From the NCBI GenBank assembly GCA_040758375.1, contig JBFLWE010000002.1:1-64000 (forward strand): 64,000 bases of DNA, in the 5' to 3' direction. Positions 44,283 to 52,773 of this stretch are shown one piece after another. The number at the start of each line of letters is the position of its first letter. The first letter of the stretch is position 1. Source of the DNA: CAMLIZ01 sp040758375. Its GTDB lineage: Bacteria > Pseudomonadota > Gammaproteobacteria > Burkholderiales > Burkholderiaceae_C. The translations under genes were made by a program, and so were the position numbers. Under the pieces are notes generated by a model. The model was not told the origin of the DNA. It worked only from the letters and a program-made list of their open reading frames with translations, and did no database searches.

Positions 44283-45197
44283 ATGACCGCCGTACTCGAC
44301 GACGAGCAGAAGGCCGCGAAGAAGGCCGCCTTCGAAGCCAACAAGCTCTCCAAGCGCCTGCACCGCCAGGTGGGCCAGGCCATTGCCGACTTCAACATGA
44401 TCGAAGACGGCGACAAGGTCATGGTGTGCCTGTCCGGCGGCAAGGACAGCTACGCGCTGCTGGACATCCTGATCAACCTGCGCCAGCGCGCGCCGATCCG
44501 CTTCGAGCTGGTGGCGGTCAACCTCGACCAGAAGCAGCCCGGCTTCCCGGAGGAGGTGCTGCCCAACTACCTGCGCAGCGTGGGCGTGCCCTTCCACATC
44601 GAGAACCAGGACACCTACTCCATCGTCAAGCGCCTCGTGCCCGAGGGCAAGACCATGTGCAGCCTGTGCTCGCGCCTGCGCCGCGGCATCCTGTACCGCG
44701 TGGCCAGCGAGCTGGGCGCCACCAAGATCGCGCTCGGCCACCACCGCGACGACATGGTGGTCACGCTGCTGATGAACATGTTCTTCGGCAGCCGCATGAA
44801 GGGCATGCCGCCCAAGCTGGTGAGCGACGACGGCCGGCACATCGTGATCCGTCCGCTGGCCTACGTGGCCGAGACCGACCTCGAGCGCTGGGCGCAGGTG
44901 CGGCAGTTCCCCATCATCCCGTGCAGCCTGTGCGGCAGCCAGGAGAACCTGCAGCGCGTGCAGATCAAGCAGATGATCCGCGAGTGGGACAGGCAGCACC
45001 CGGGCCGCATCGACAACATGTTCAGCGCGATGGGCAACATCGTGGCCTCGCACATGATGGATCGCAAGCTCTATCCGTTCACCACGCTCAAGACTACCGG
45101 CGTGGCCGACCCGGCGGGCGACAAGGCCTTCGACGACGACGATGACGACTGCGGCCCGGCACCGGCGGCCACCGTGCAGCTCCAGCTCGACCGCTGA
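44283..45197 (+). CDS. ttcA: tRNA 2-thiocytidine biosynthesis protein TtcA
   Basis: 304 residues. TtcA thiolates C32 of some tRNAs using ATP and an iron-sulfur cluster. It carries the PP-loop SGGKDS, and the cysteine pairs CSLC (in KTMCSLCSRLRRG) and CSLC (in IIPCSLCGSQ) for the cluster. ALGHHRDDMVVTLLMN is typical. The C-terminus ends with an Asp run (FDDDDDDCG) and a short tail. It is third in the FolM-folB-ttcA unit. Confidence 0.96.
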   Translation: MTAVLDDEQKAAKKAAFEANKLSKRLHRQVGQAIADFNMIEDGDKVMVCLSGGKDSYALLDILINLRQRAPIRFELVAVNLDQKQPGFPEEVLPNYLRSVGVPFHIENQDTYSIVKRLVPEGKTMCSLCSRLRRGILYRVASELGATKIALGHHRDDMVVTLLMNMFFGSRMKGMPPKLVSDDGRHIVIRPLAYVAETDLERWAQVRQFPIIPCSLCGSQENLQRVQIKQMIREWDRQHPGRIDNMFSAMGNIVASHMMDRKLYPFTTLKTTGVADPAGDKAFDDDDDDCGPAPAATVQLQLDR

Positions 45198-45316
45198 CGC
45201 GCCGCAAGGGTGCCGCGGTCAGCCGGAACACCGCTTGCCGCGTTGACAAGGCCTTGCAGGCCCAGTCGCCGCCGGACCGCCCCGAGGCGTCTCGGGGGCA
45301 CAAAGGAGATCGGAAG

Positions 45317-45922
45317 ATGCGCGCCTCTCTCGTCCTTGCCGCCGCAGCCCTGGCACTGGCCGGCTGCGCCTCGATGAACAGCGTGACCAGCGACGTGGCC
45401 ACCTACGGCGAATGGCCCGCCGGCCGGGCCCCCGGCAGCTACGCGATCGAGCGCCTGCCCTCGCAGCAGGCGCTGGGCGGCCCGCGCCAGGAAGGCCTGG
45501 AATCGGCGGCGCGTGCCGCGCTGGAGCAGGTGGGCTTCAAGCCGGCGGCCGACGCCGCGCAGGCCGACGTGATGGTGCAGATCGGCGCCCGTGCCACCCG
45601 CACCGACTACGTGCCCTGGGACGACCCGCTGTGGTGGCGCTGGGGCCCCTCGTACTGGCGCCGCCCCGGCTACTACTGGCGCCCCGGCTGGGCCTGGCCG
45701 CCGATGTACGAGACGCAGTACGACCAGGAGGTCGGCCTGCTGATCCGCGACCGCAAGACCGGCACCCCGCTGTACGAGGCGCGCGCCACCAACGCGTCGC
45801 GCAGCCAGCCGAGCAGCGAGGTGTTTGCCGCGATGTTCCAAGCTGCGATGAAGGACTTCCCGAACGCGGTGCCGCAGCCGCACCGCGTGTCGGTGCAACT
45901 CGGCGGCGCGGACAAGCAGTAG
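45317..45922 (+). CDS. DUF4136 lipoprotein
   Basis: 201 residues. Lipoprotein signal MRASLVLAAAALALAGC with Cys17. The mature protein shows the DUF4136 pattern: a two-lobed beta/alpha with QADVMVQIGARATRT and DRKTGTPLYEARATN. A Trp/Pro/Tyr-rich insert (WWRWGPSYWRRPGYYWRP) sits in the middle, probably a surface loop. Ribosome binding site AAAGGAGATCGGAAG. Location is the periplasmic side of a membrane. Function unknown. Confidence 0.87.
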   Translation: MRASLVLAAAALALAGCASMNSVTSDVATYGEWPAGRAPGSYAIERLPSQQALGGPRQEGLESAARAALEQVGFKPAADAAQADVMVQIGARATRTDYVPWDDPLWWRWGPSYWRRPGYYWRPGWAWPPMYETQYDQEVGLLIRDRKTGTPLYEARATNASRSQPSSEVFAAMFQAAMKDFPNAVPQPHRVSVQLGGADKQ

Positions 45923-45925
45923 CCG

Positions 45926-46008
45926 TCAGCCCGAGCGCCGGGCCGCTCCCAAGCTCGGGCTGAACCCCCTCGGGGGGTGGCCGCCGTACGCGGCGGCCGG
46001 GGGCGATC
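45926..46008. repeat. Palindromic intergenic element between convergent lipoprotein genes
   Basis: A long hairpin with stem TCAGCCCGAGC / GCTCGGGCTGA is followed by CCCCCTCGGGGGG and GGCCGCC...GGCGGCC. It fills the whole gap between two convergent genes and is a good candidate for a two-way transcription stop. Related to the elements at 20421 and 41878. Confidence 0.6.
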
Positions 46009-46009
46009 G

Positions 46010-46915
46010 TCACCGCGGCGCGCTGTGCAGCGCCCGCACGTCCTGCTCCCAGCGCGCCAGCTTGCGCTGCGCGTGCTGGCGCTGCGTGGCGCTCATCGTG
46101 TTGTGCATCTGCGCCGTGAGCGCGCAGTTGTAGTCCCACACCCGCTGCTGCTGCGCCCGGTAGGCCTCGCGCGGCGACGCGCCGGCATGCCGGGCCACGG
46201 CGCGCAGCGCGGTCTGCGCCTGCACCATCAGCTGCTGCGGATCGACATGCGCCTCGCGCCCCGCATGCAGACTGCGCAGCGCCTGCACGATCTCCTGCTG
46301 CAGCAGGCGGCGCTCGGCCAGCCACAGCGCCGGGTCGTAAGGCGAGGCCGCCAGCGCCTGCTGCAGCCGCTGGCGCTGCGCGTCGTCGAGCGCGCCGTAC
46401 ACGAGCTCGAAGCGCTCCTGTGCCTTCTTCGCCTGCGCCTTCAGCCGGTCGTCCCGGTCCTCGGGCATGAACTCGTCGAGGAACTTCGCGTTGTTCTTCG
46501 CGAAGCGCTTCTCGATGTGCTGGATCTGCTCGGGGGTGAGCGTGAGCGCCACCTCGGCCAGCGACGGCACCGCCCTTTCGTAGGCCACGAGCAGCTTGTC
46601 CTTGACCTCCTGCGCGGTGCTGCACATCGCCTGTGGCGTGAGCACCGGCTGCATCACCTCGGCCTGGGCCTGCTGCAACAACCGCGCATAGTCGGGCAGC
46701 TGCTCGCGGCGGTTCCAGGCGAACCACAGGCCGATGAGCTGGCGCACGCGCGGCGTCTGCTGGTCGTTGAAGTCGGCGTAGCCGTCCAGCCACCAGTACA
46801 GCAGCGACGGGCCCTGGTTGTAGGTGATCTTGAGGGCGACGCTACACCCCGAAACCAGGGTCGCCACGATCATCGCGACCGCGATAATCCAGCGCGTCAA
46901 CAAGGAACTTTGCAT
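46010..46915 (-). CDS. DUF6279-type lipoprotein
   Basis: 301 residues. Lipoprotein signal: basic n-region, hydrophobic IIAVAMIVATLVSGC with Cys24 as lipid site. The mature part starts SVALKITYNQGPSLLYWWLD, a motif of this helical lipoprotein family, then is almost entirely helical and charged, with TLTPEQIQHIEKRF. Function unknown. The start codon at 46915 shares three bases of a CATG with the divergent glmU start at 46914. GGAG stands 4 nt before the ATG. An internal Met15 would destroy the signal peptide, so the overlap appears real. Confidence 0.85.
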   Translation of the reverse strand: MQSSLLTRWIIAVAMIVATLVSGCSVALKITYNQGPSLLYWWLDGYADFNDQQTPRVRQLIGLWFAWNRREQLPDYARLLQQAQAEVMQPVLTPQAMCSTAQEVKDKLLVAYERAVPSLAEVALTLTPEQIQHIEKRFAKNNAKFLDEFMPEDRDDRLKAQAKKAQERFELVYGALDDAQRQRLQQALAASPYDPALWLAERRLLQQEIVQALRSLHAGREAHVDPQQLMVQAQTALRAVARHAGASPREAYRAQQQRVWDYNCALTAQMHNTMSATQRQHAQRKLARWEQDVRALHSAPR

Positions 46916-48281
46916 GTCGCTCCAGATCGTCATCATGGCTGCCGGCAAGGGCACGCGCATGAAGTCCCAACGCCCCAAGGTGCTGCACCGCCTCGCGGGC
47001 CGCAGCCTGCTGCAGCATGTGCTGGACACGACCGCCCGGCTGGGCGCAGACCGCACCATTGTGATCACCGGCCACGGCGCCGACACGGTGGAATCGGCAA
47101 TTGCCGCACCCGGCCTGCACTTCGTGCGCCAGATGCCCCAGCTCGGCACCGGCCATGCCGTGCAGCAGACCGTGCCCCAGCTCCAGGATGAGGGCACCAC
47201 GCTGATCCTCAATGGCGACGTGCCGCTGATCGCCGAGAACACCGCCCGCGCGCTGGTGCAGGCCTGCGGCGGGGAGAAGCTGGCGCTGCTGACCATCGAG
47301 CTGGACGACCCCAGCGGCTACGGCCGCATCGTGCGCGACGCCGCCGGCGCCGTGCTGGGCATCGTGGAGCACAAGGACGCCACGCCCGAGCAGCGCGCGA
47401 TCCGCGAGGTGTACACCGGCATGATGGCCGCGCCCTCGGCGCTGCTCAAGCGCTGGGTGATGGCGCTGTCCAACGACAACGCGCAAGGCGAGTACTACCT
47501 CACCGACGTGGTGGCGATGGCGGAAGCCGAGCGGGTGCCGGTGGTCGCGGCCACGGTGCAGGACGAGACCGAGGTGCTGGGCGTCAACAGCCCGGCGCAG
47601 CTGGCCGACCTGGAGCGCCGCTACCAGCGGCGCCAGGCCGAGGCGCTGATGGAAGCCGGCGTGCGCCTGGCCGACCCCGCGCGCTTCGACCAGCGCGGCA
47701 CGCTGCAGTGCGGCCAGGACGTGGAGATCGACGTGGGCTGCGTGTTCGAAGGCCGCGTCCAGGTGGGCGACGGCGCGCGCATCGGGCCGTTCTGCGTCGT
47801 GCGCGACGCCGTCATCGGCGCCGGCGCGGTCATCCACGCGTTCACCCATGTCGAGGAGGCCGAGGTGGGCGCCGGCGCGCTGGTGGGGCCGTATGCCCGG
47901 CTGCGTCCGGGCGCCAGGCTGGGCGAAGAGGTACACATCGGCAACTTCGTCGAGGTGAAGAACTCCACGCTGGCCAAGGGCGCCAAGGCCAACCACCTGG
48001 CCTACCTGGGCGACGCCACGGTGGGCGAGCGCGTCAACTACGGCGCCGGCTCCATCACCGCCAACTACGACGGCGCCAACAAGCACCGCACCGTGATCGG
48101 CAACGACGTGCACGTGGGTTCCAACTGCGTGCTGGTTGCGCCGGTGAACATCGGCGCAGGCGCCACCATCGGCGGCGGCTCCACGATCGCCAAGGACGCG
48201 CCGGCCGGCGAGCTGACCGTCGCGCGCGCAAAGCAGGTCACCATCCCCGGCTGGACCCGCCCCGTCAAGAAAAAGCGCTGA
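46914..48281 (+). CDS. glmU: Bifunctional UDP-N-acetylglucosamine pyrophosphorylase / acetyltransferase
   Basis: 455 residues. GlmU acetylates glucosamine-1-phosphate and joins it to UTP, making UDP-GlcNAc for wall and LPS. The N-terminal uridyltransferase has MAAGKGTRMKSQRPKVLH, LGTGHAVQQ, ILNGDVPLI. The C-terminal left-handed beta helix has the catalytic region NHLAYLGDATVG, NYGAGSITANYDG and ends with VTIPGWTRP. Start ATG at 46914 with AAGGA 7 nt upstream. The promoter must lie within the opposite lipoprotein gene, whose start codon overlaps. Confidence 0.97.
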   Translation: MSLQIVIMAAGKGTRMKSQRPKVLHRLAGRSLLQHVLDTTARLGADRTIVITGHGADTVESAIAAPGLHFVRQMPQLGTGHAVQQTVPQLQDEGTTLILNGDVPLIAENTARALVQACGGEKLALLTIELDDPSGYGRIVRDAAGAVLGIVEHKDATPEQRAIREVYTGMMAAPSALLKRWVMALSNDNAQGEYYLTDVVAMAEAERVPVVAATVQDETEVLGVNSPAQLADLERRYQRRQAEALMEAGVRLADPARFDQRGTLQCGQDVEIDVGCVFEGRVQVGDGARIGPFCVVRDAVIGAGAVIHAFTHVEEAEVGAGALVGPYARLRPGARLGEEVHIGNFVEVKNSTLAKGAKANHLAYLGDATVGERVNYGAGSITANYDGANKHRTVIGNDVHVGSNCVLVAPVNIGAGATIGGGSTIAKDAPAGELTVARAKQVTIPGWTRPVKKKR

Positions 48282-48302
48282 GCGCCGGACCGCCGGCGGC
48301 GG

Positions 48303-49049
48303 CTACTGCGCGCCCAACAGCGTGCCGGCCAGGCACAGGTCGTCCCAGGCCTTGGCCTTGTCGGGCAGGTTGCGCAGCAGGTAGGCGGGATGGTAGGTCA
48401 CCACCAGTGGCACGCCCTCGTAGGTGTGCACGCGGCCGCGCAGCCGACCGATCGGCTCGTTGCTGCGCAGCAGCGCCTGCACCGCGAAGCGCCCCATCGC
48501 CAGGATCACCCGCGGCTGCACCAGCGCGAGCTGGCGCTTCAGGAAAGGCTCGCACTTGACCATCTCGTCGGGCTCGGGGTTGCGGTTGCCCGGCGGCCGG
48601 CATTTGAGCGTGTTGGCGATGAAGACCTGCCGCGCCGGCTCGGCCGCCTCGCGCGTGAGGCCCAGCGCGCGCAACATGCTGTCCAGCAGCTGGCCGGCCG
48701 GGCCGACGAAGGGCTCGCCCTTGCGGTCTTCCTGCTCGCCGGGCGCCTCGCCCACCACCATGAGGTGGGCGCGCTCGTTGCCCACGCCGAACACCGTGTT
48801 GCGCCGGCCCTCGCACAGCCGGCAGGCGCGGCACTGCGACACCGCCTCGCGCAGCGCCGGCCAGTCCATCAGCCCCACCGGCGAAGCTTCGGCGCGCGGC
48901 GGCGCTTCCAGTGCAGGCGGCGGCGCCAGCGACTCGGCCGCGGCCCGCGGCAGCCCGGTCACAGGCGCCTCGCCTGCCGGCTCTGGCGGCGTCCATACCG
49001 CAAGCCCCATCTCCGCCAGCATGCGGCGCTGCCGCTCAGTCCAGCCCAT
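48303..49049 (-). CDS. Family 4/5-type uracil-DNA glycosylase
   Basis: 248 residues. After a Pro/Ala-rich N-terminal 60 residues comes the iron-sulfur UDG domain: CRACRLCEGRRNTVFGVGN (two of the four cluster Cys), VVGEAPGEQEDRKGEPFVG (active-site motif A), NTLKCRPPGNRNPEP (third Cys), and VTYHPAYLLR (motif B). It removes uracil from DNA. It is last in the unit tsaB-rimI-UDG; its ATG lies 14 nt inside the end of rimI. Confidence 0.93.
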   Translation of the reverse strand: MGWTERQRRMLAEMGLAVWTPPEPAGEAPVTGLPRAAAESLAPPPALEAPPRAEASPVGLMDWPALREAVSQCRACRLCEGRRNTVFGVGNERAHLMVVGEAPGEQEDRKGEPFVGPAGQLLDSMLRALGLTREAAEPARQVFIANTLKCRPPGNRNPEPDEMVKCEPFLKRQLALVQPRVILAMGRFAVQALLRSNEPIGRLRGRVHTYEGVPLVVTYHPAYLLRNLPDKAKAWDDLCLAGTLLGAQ

Positions 49050-49539
49050 GGCCTTCTCCCACCACCGGCGCCAGGCGCAGACTCATCACGATCGCGTCCT
49101 CGCGCTGGCCCTGCGCTGCCGGGTAGTAGCCGCGCCGCAGGCCCACCTGCACGAAGCCGTAGCGCTCGTACACCTGCCGCGCGCGCCCGTTGCTCTGGCG
49201 CACTTCGAGCCACAGCGCGCGCGAGCGCATGGCCTGCGCGCGCGCGACCACCCGGTCGAGCAAGCGCCGCCCATGGCCGTGGCCCCACAGCCCCGGCGCC
49301 ACGGTGATGTTGAGCAGATGCGTCTCCTCGACGCCGTGCATCGCCACGTAGTAGCCCACCAGCTGCCGCAGCGGATCGAGCAGCACCTCGGCCAGGTAGC
49401 CGGCGGCCAGCGAGTCGATGAAATTGCCGCGGCTCCAGGGGAAGGGATAGGCACTCTCTTCGAGCGCCACCACGGCATTCAGGTGCGCGACGGTCATCGC
49501 CTCCAGCCGCGCGGCCGACGGTGCGAGCGCGGCGCTCAT
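49036..49539 (-). CDS. rimI: Ribosomal protein bS18-alanine N-acetyltransferase RimI-like
   Basis: 167 residues, GNAT fold. Motif A for acetyl-CoA binding is WGHGHGRRLLDRVV, preceded by THLLNITVAPGL, followed by LWLEVRQSNGRARQVYERYGF, all typical of RimI. It acetylates the N-terminal alanine of S18. The start overlaps the tsaB stop as ATGA, and this gene order is conserved in betaproteobacteria. Confidence 0.93.
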   Translation of the reverse strand: MSAALAPSAARLEAMTVAHLNAVVALEESAYPFPWSRGNFIDSLAAGYLAEVLLDPLRQLVGYYVAMHGVEETHLLNITVAPGLWGHGHGRRLLDRVVARAQAMRSRALWLEVRQSNGRARQVYERYGFVQVGLRRGYYPAAQGQREDAIVMSLRLAPVVGEGHGLD

Positions 49540-50258
49540 CGACCCGCCTCCGACGCACGCAGCGCCTCGCGTTCGGCCGTGGTCAGCGCCACCTTGTCGC
49601 GCAGGTACAGCGGCAAGGCCTCGGCCGCATCGACGGCCCGGCCCTCGCGCCACGCAGCCTGCGCGATGCGCAGCAGGGCTGCGGCACGCGCCTGCTCGGC
49701 AGCAAAGCACACCGCCTCGCCAACGGCCAGCCGGCCCTCGAAAGCCGCCAGCGCCGTCCCCGCCACCGCCGTCGGCGGCTCGCTGCCCCAGCGCGCGTGC
49801 AAGGCGTCCAGCTCGTACAGCGCCGCCGCACGGCGCACCGCCCAGCGGCCGTCGGCGAAGGCGTAGTGCCCTGCATACACCTCGCCCATGCGGGCATCCA
49901 TGGCCACCCACACATCGAACTGCGCCCCGTCGGCCGCCTCGCGCGCGTCTTCGGCCACGACGAGCAGGCTGTCCAGTGGCAACACCGGTTTGCCGGCGCC
50001 GAAGGCCAGCCCCTGCGCCACGGCACAGGCAGTACGCAGCCCCGTGAAGGCGCCCGGGCCCCGCGCGAAGGCGATGGCCTGCATCGCGTGCAGGCTCGTG
50101 CCCGCCGCCTGCAACAAGCCCATCAGCCGCGGCACGATGCGGGCAGACGCCTGCGCCCCACCCTCTTCTTCGACCGTCCACACGCGTGTGCCGGACTGCA
50201 GCGCCAAGGCAAGGCGCTCGGTGGAGCTGTCGATGGCAAGAAGGGAGGCAGCGCTCAC
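49536..50258 (-). CDS. tsaB: tRNA t6A synthesis protein TsaB
   Basis: 240 residues. TsaB pairs with TsaD and TsaE in making t6A37 on tRNAs. Motifs are LLAIDSSTERLALAL and the conserved FARGPGAFTGLRTACAVAQGLA. Start codon GTG at 50258. It heads the minus-strand unit with rimI and UDG. The enzyme making its substrate, a Sua5-type protein, is also in this window at 55209-56201. Confidence 0.95.
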   Translation of the reverse strand: MSAASLLAIDSSTERLALALQSGTRVWTVEEEGGAQASARIVPRLMGLLQAAGTSLHAMQAIAFARGPGAFTGLRTACAVAQGLAFGAGKPVLPLDSLLVVAEDAREAADGAQFDVWVAMDARMGEVYAGHYAFADGRWAVRRAAALYELDALHARWGSEPPTAVAGTALAAFEGRLAVGEAVCFAAEQARAAALLRIAQAAWREGRAVDAAEALPLYLRDKVALTTAEREALRASEAGR

Positions 50259-50352
50259 GGGTCAGGACGTCGATGGCAGGCGCGCGCGGGCAGCCCGTTG
50301 GAGGCCGCGGCGTTTGGGCCCACGGCATGGCGCCGAGTGTAGCCGTGCGATC

Positions 50353-51786
50353 ATGCGCGCCATGCGACGCCGCCTGTCCCGCCTGACCACTCGCTGGCTG
50401 GCGGCCGGCCTGTTCTGTGCGGCGGCCGGCACGGCGCTGGCCCAGGCGCTGCCGCCCGCGGTGATGCAGGCGCTGGCGCAGGCGCAGGTGCCGGCGCAGC
50501 ACATGGCGGTGGTGGTGCAGCCGGTCGACGGCGGCGCACCGCGGCTGCAGGCGCAGGCCGACGTGCCGATGAACCCGGCGTCGCTGATGAAGCTGGTCAC
50601 CACGACCGCGGCGCTGGAGCTGCTGGGGCCCGCCTACACCTGGCCCACGCCGGTATGGCTGGACGGCCGCGTGCGCAACGGCACGCTCGACGGCTCATTG
50701 GTCATCCAGGGCACGGGCGATCCCAAGCTGGTGCTCGAGCGCGTGTGGCTGCTGCTGCGGCGCGTGCAGCAAGCCGGCGTGCAGCGCATCCGCGGCGACA
50801 TCGTGCTCGACCGCAGCGCCTTCGCCACGCCGGCCGGACGCCCGGCCGACTTCGACGGCGAGCCGCTCAAGCCCTACAACGTGCAGCCGGATGCACTGCT
50901 GTTGAACCACAAGGCAGTGGTCTACACCTTCACGCCCGAACCCGAGCGCCGGCGTGCCCGCGTGAGCGCCGAGCCGGCACTGGCCGGCGTGATGCTGCCG
51001 GCCACCGTGCGCCTGGACGCCGGCCCGTGCGAAGACTGGCGCACGCAGTTGCAGGCCTCTTTCGAGCCGCCGCGCGTGCGCTTTCGGGGCAGCTACCCGG
51101 CGGCCTGCGGCGAGCGGCAGTGGCCGGTGGCCTTTCCCGAGGCCGACCGCTACAACGCACGATTGCTCCAGGCACTGTGGCGCGAGATGGGCGGCACGCT
51201 GCGCGGCACGGTGCGCGACGGCGCCGCCCCGGCAGACCGGGCACCCAGCTTCGTCGTGAGCTCGCCGCCGCTGGCGGACGTGGTGCGCGACATCAACAAG
51301 TTCAGCAACAACGTGATGGCGCAGCAGCTGTTCCTCACGCTGGGCGCGGCGCGTGCAGGCAGCGGCACGCCGGAAGCCGCGCGCCAGGTGGTGCAGCAAT
51401 GGCTCGCCGAGCGCTTCGGTCCGGCGGCCGGCGGCACGGTGCTGGACAACGGCTCGGGCCTGTCACGCGAGCAGCGCACCACCGCGCGCCTGCTGGCCCG
51501 GCTGCTGCTGCACGCGTACGCCGGCCCCACGATGCCCGAGCTGATGAGCTCGCTGCCCGTGAGCGCGCAAGACGGCACGCTGCGGCGCATGCAGGGCGCG
51601 CCCGGCCGCGCGCACCTGAAGACCGGCTCGCTGCGCGACGTGGCCGGTATCGCCGGCTATGTGCTGGGCGCCAGCGGCAAGCGCTACGTGCTGGTGGCGC
51701 TGATCCACGATCCCCAGGCCCCTGCCGCCCGCGGCGCGCTCGACGCGCTGGTGCAGTGGACCTACGACGACACCCCTGTTCCCTGA
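50353..51786 (+). CDS. dacB: D-alanyl-D-alanine carboxypeptidase/endopeptidase (PBP4 type)
   Basis: 477 residues (ATG at 50353; a second ATG three codons later is equally possible). Signal peptide ends in ALAQA. Penicillin-binding motifs are SLMK (SxxK, in MNPASLMKLVTT), SNN (SxN, in INKFSNNVMAQQLF) and KTG (in AHLKTGSLRDVAG). The large insert between SxxK and SxN is normal for class C low-molecular-mass PBPs. It trims and splits peptide cross-links in the periplasm. Followed 13 bp later by the SemiSWEET gene. Confidence 0.95.
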   Translation: MRAMRRRLSRLTTRWLAAGLFCAAAGTALAQALPPAVMQALAQAQVPAQHMAVVVQPVDGGAPRLQAQADVPMNPASLMKLVTTTAALELLGPAYTWPTPVWLDGRVRNGTLDGSLVIQGTGDPKLVLERVWLLLRRVQQAGVQRIRGDIVLDRSAFATPAGRPADFDGEPLKPYNVQPDALLLNHKAVVYTFTPEPERRRARVSAEPALAGVMLPATVRLDAGPCEDWRTQLQASFEPPRVRFRGSYPAACGERQWPVAFPEADRYNARLLQALWREMGGTLRGTVRDGAAPADRAPSFVVSSPPLADVVRDINKFSNNVMAQQLFLTLGAARAGSGTPEAARQVVQQWLAERFGPAAGGTVLDNGSGLSREQRTTARLLARLLLHAYAGPTMPELMSSLPVSAQDGTLRRMQGAPGRAHLKTGSLRDVAGIAGYVLGASGKRYVLVALIHDPQAPAARGALDALVQWTYDDTPVP

Positions 51787-51799
51787 AGTGCAAGCACCG

Positions 51800-52090
51800 A
51801 TGTACGGCCCCCTCGCCCTCTCGCCCGCCGACTGGCTGGGCTACCTCGCCGCCTCGCTCACCACGGCCTCGTTCGTGCCGCAGGCCTGGCTGACCTTTCG
51901 CACGCGCAATGTCAGCGGCATCTCGCTGGGCATGTACGCCAGCTTCACGGTGGGCATCGCGCTGTGGCTGGCCTACGGCGTGCTGCTCGGCGAGTGGCCG
52001 ATCATCGTGGCCAACGCGATCACGCTGGTGCTGGCCGCGAGCATTCTCGCGATGAGGATCGCGCTGCGCGGCGGGCGCGACCGGGGGTGA
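51800..52090 (+). CDS. SemiSWEET-type (PQ-loop) sugar transporter
   Basis: 96 residues with three membrane helices: a PQ-loop helix (LGYLAASLTTASFVPQAWLTF), a second (ISLGMYASFTVGIALWLAYG) and a third (IIVANAITLVLAASILAM). The PQ pair is in FVPQ. SemiSWEETs dimerise to move sugars passively. The ATG at 51800 is preferred to a GTG at 51788 four codons earlier. It may be co-transcribed with dacB. Confidence 0.87.
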   Translation: MYGPLALSPADWLGYLAASLTTASFVPQAWLTFRTRNVSGISLGMYASFTVGIALWLAYGVLLGEWPIIVANAITLVLAASILAMRIALRGGRDRG

Positions 52091-52111
52091 CCGGACGCGC
52101 CCCCAACCGGC

Positions 52112-52750
52112 TCAGAACCGGTAGGCCGCGGTCAGCGAATACACCACCGGGCGGAAGTCGATGGTGGTCTGCAGCACGGTGGTGCCGGTGGCGACCAGCT
52201 TGCTCTTGACCCGCAGCGCCGTCGCGCTGGCGTTGAGGCTCCAGCGCTCGTTGAGCACATACTCGACGCCGCCGGTGACGGCCCAGCCCACCGAGTCGCT
52301 CATCTCCACCTTGGGCGCCAGGGTGGACTGGATGTCGGTGAACCGGGTGTAGTTGATGCCCAGGCCCGCATAGGGCCGCCAGGTGTCACCCTTGGCACCG
52401 AAGTGGTACATCGCAAACGCCGTCGGCGACACATTGCGGGCCGACATCACTTCGCCCAGAAAGGCCACCGAGCCGGTGGCGTTGGCCTTGATCTTCGGCG
52501 GCACGCCCAGCACGAGCAGCGCGCCGATGTTCGGCGTGACCATGCGCTCGTATTCGAACAGCACGGTGGTCGCGTCACCGGTCTCCGCGTCGGCGCCCGG
52601 CGGCACGCCGATGCCGGTGATGCCGCTGGTGCGCGAGTTGGTGGTGTACTGGGCCACGCCGAACTTGACGAGGTTGTCCTGCGCCGAAGCGGCGCCGGCA
52701 GCGAACACGGCGGCGAACCCGACCGCGAGCGAGGTGTGTTTGAAGGTCAT
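52112..52750 (-). CDS. OmpW-family outer membrane protein
   Basis: 212 residues. Signal peptide ends in GAASA near residue 23. The mature chain alternates as an eight-strand barrel, with NIGALLVLGVPPKIKA and PYAGLGINYTRFTD matching OmpW. The last residue is Phe (TAAYRF), the usual outer-membrane assembly signal. OmpW barrels pass small hydrophobic molecules. It lies 23 bp behind the GDSL lipoprotein on the same strand and may be read with it. Confidence 0.9.
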   Translation of the reverse strand: MTFKHTSLAVGFAAVFAAGAASAQDNLVKFGVAQYTTNSRTSGITGIGVPPGADAETGDATTVLFEYERMVTPNIGALLVLGVPPKIKANATGSVAFLGEVMSARNVSPTAFAMYHFGAKGDTWRPYAGLGINYTRFTDIQSTLAPKVEMSDSVGWAVTGGVEYVLNERWSLNASATALRVKSKLVATGTTVLQTTIDFRPVVYSLTAAYRF

Positions 52751-52773
52751 TGTGGTCTCCTCGAGGGCAGGGG

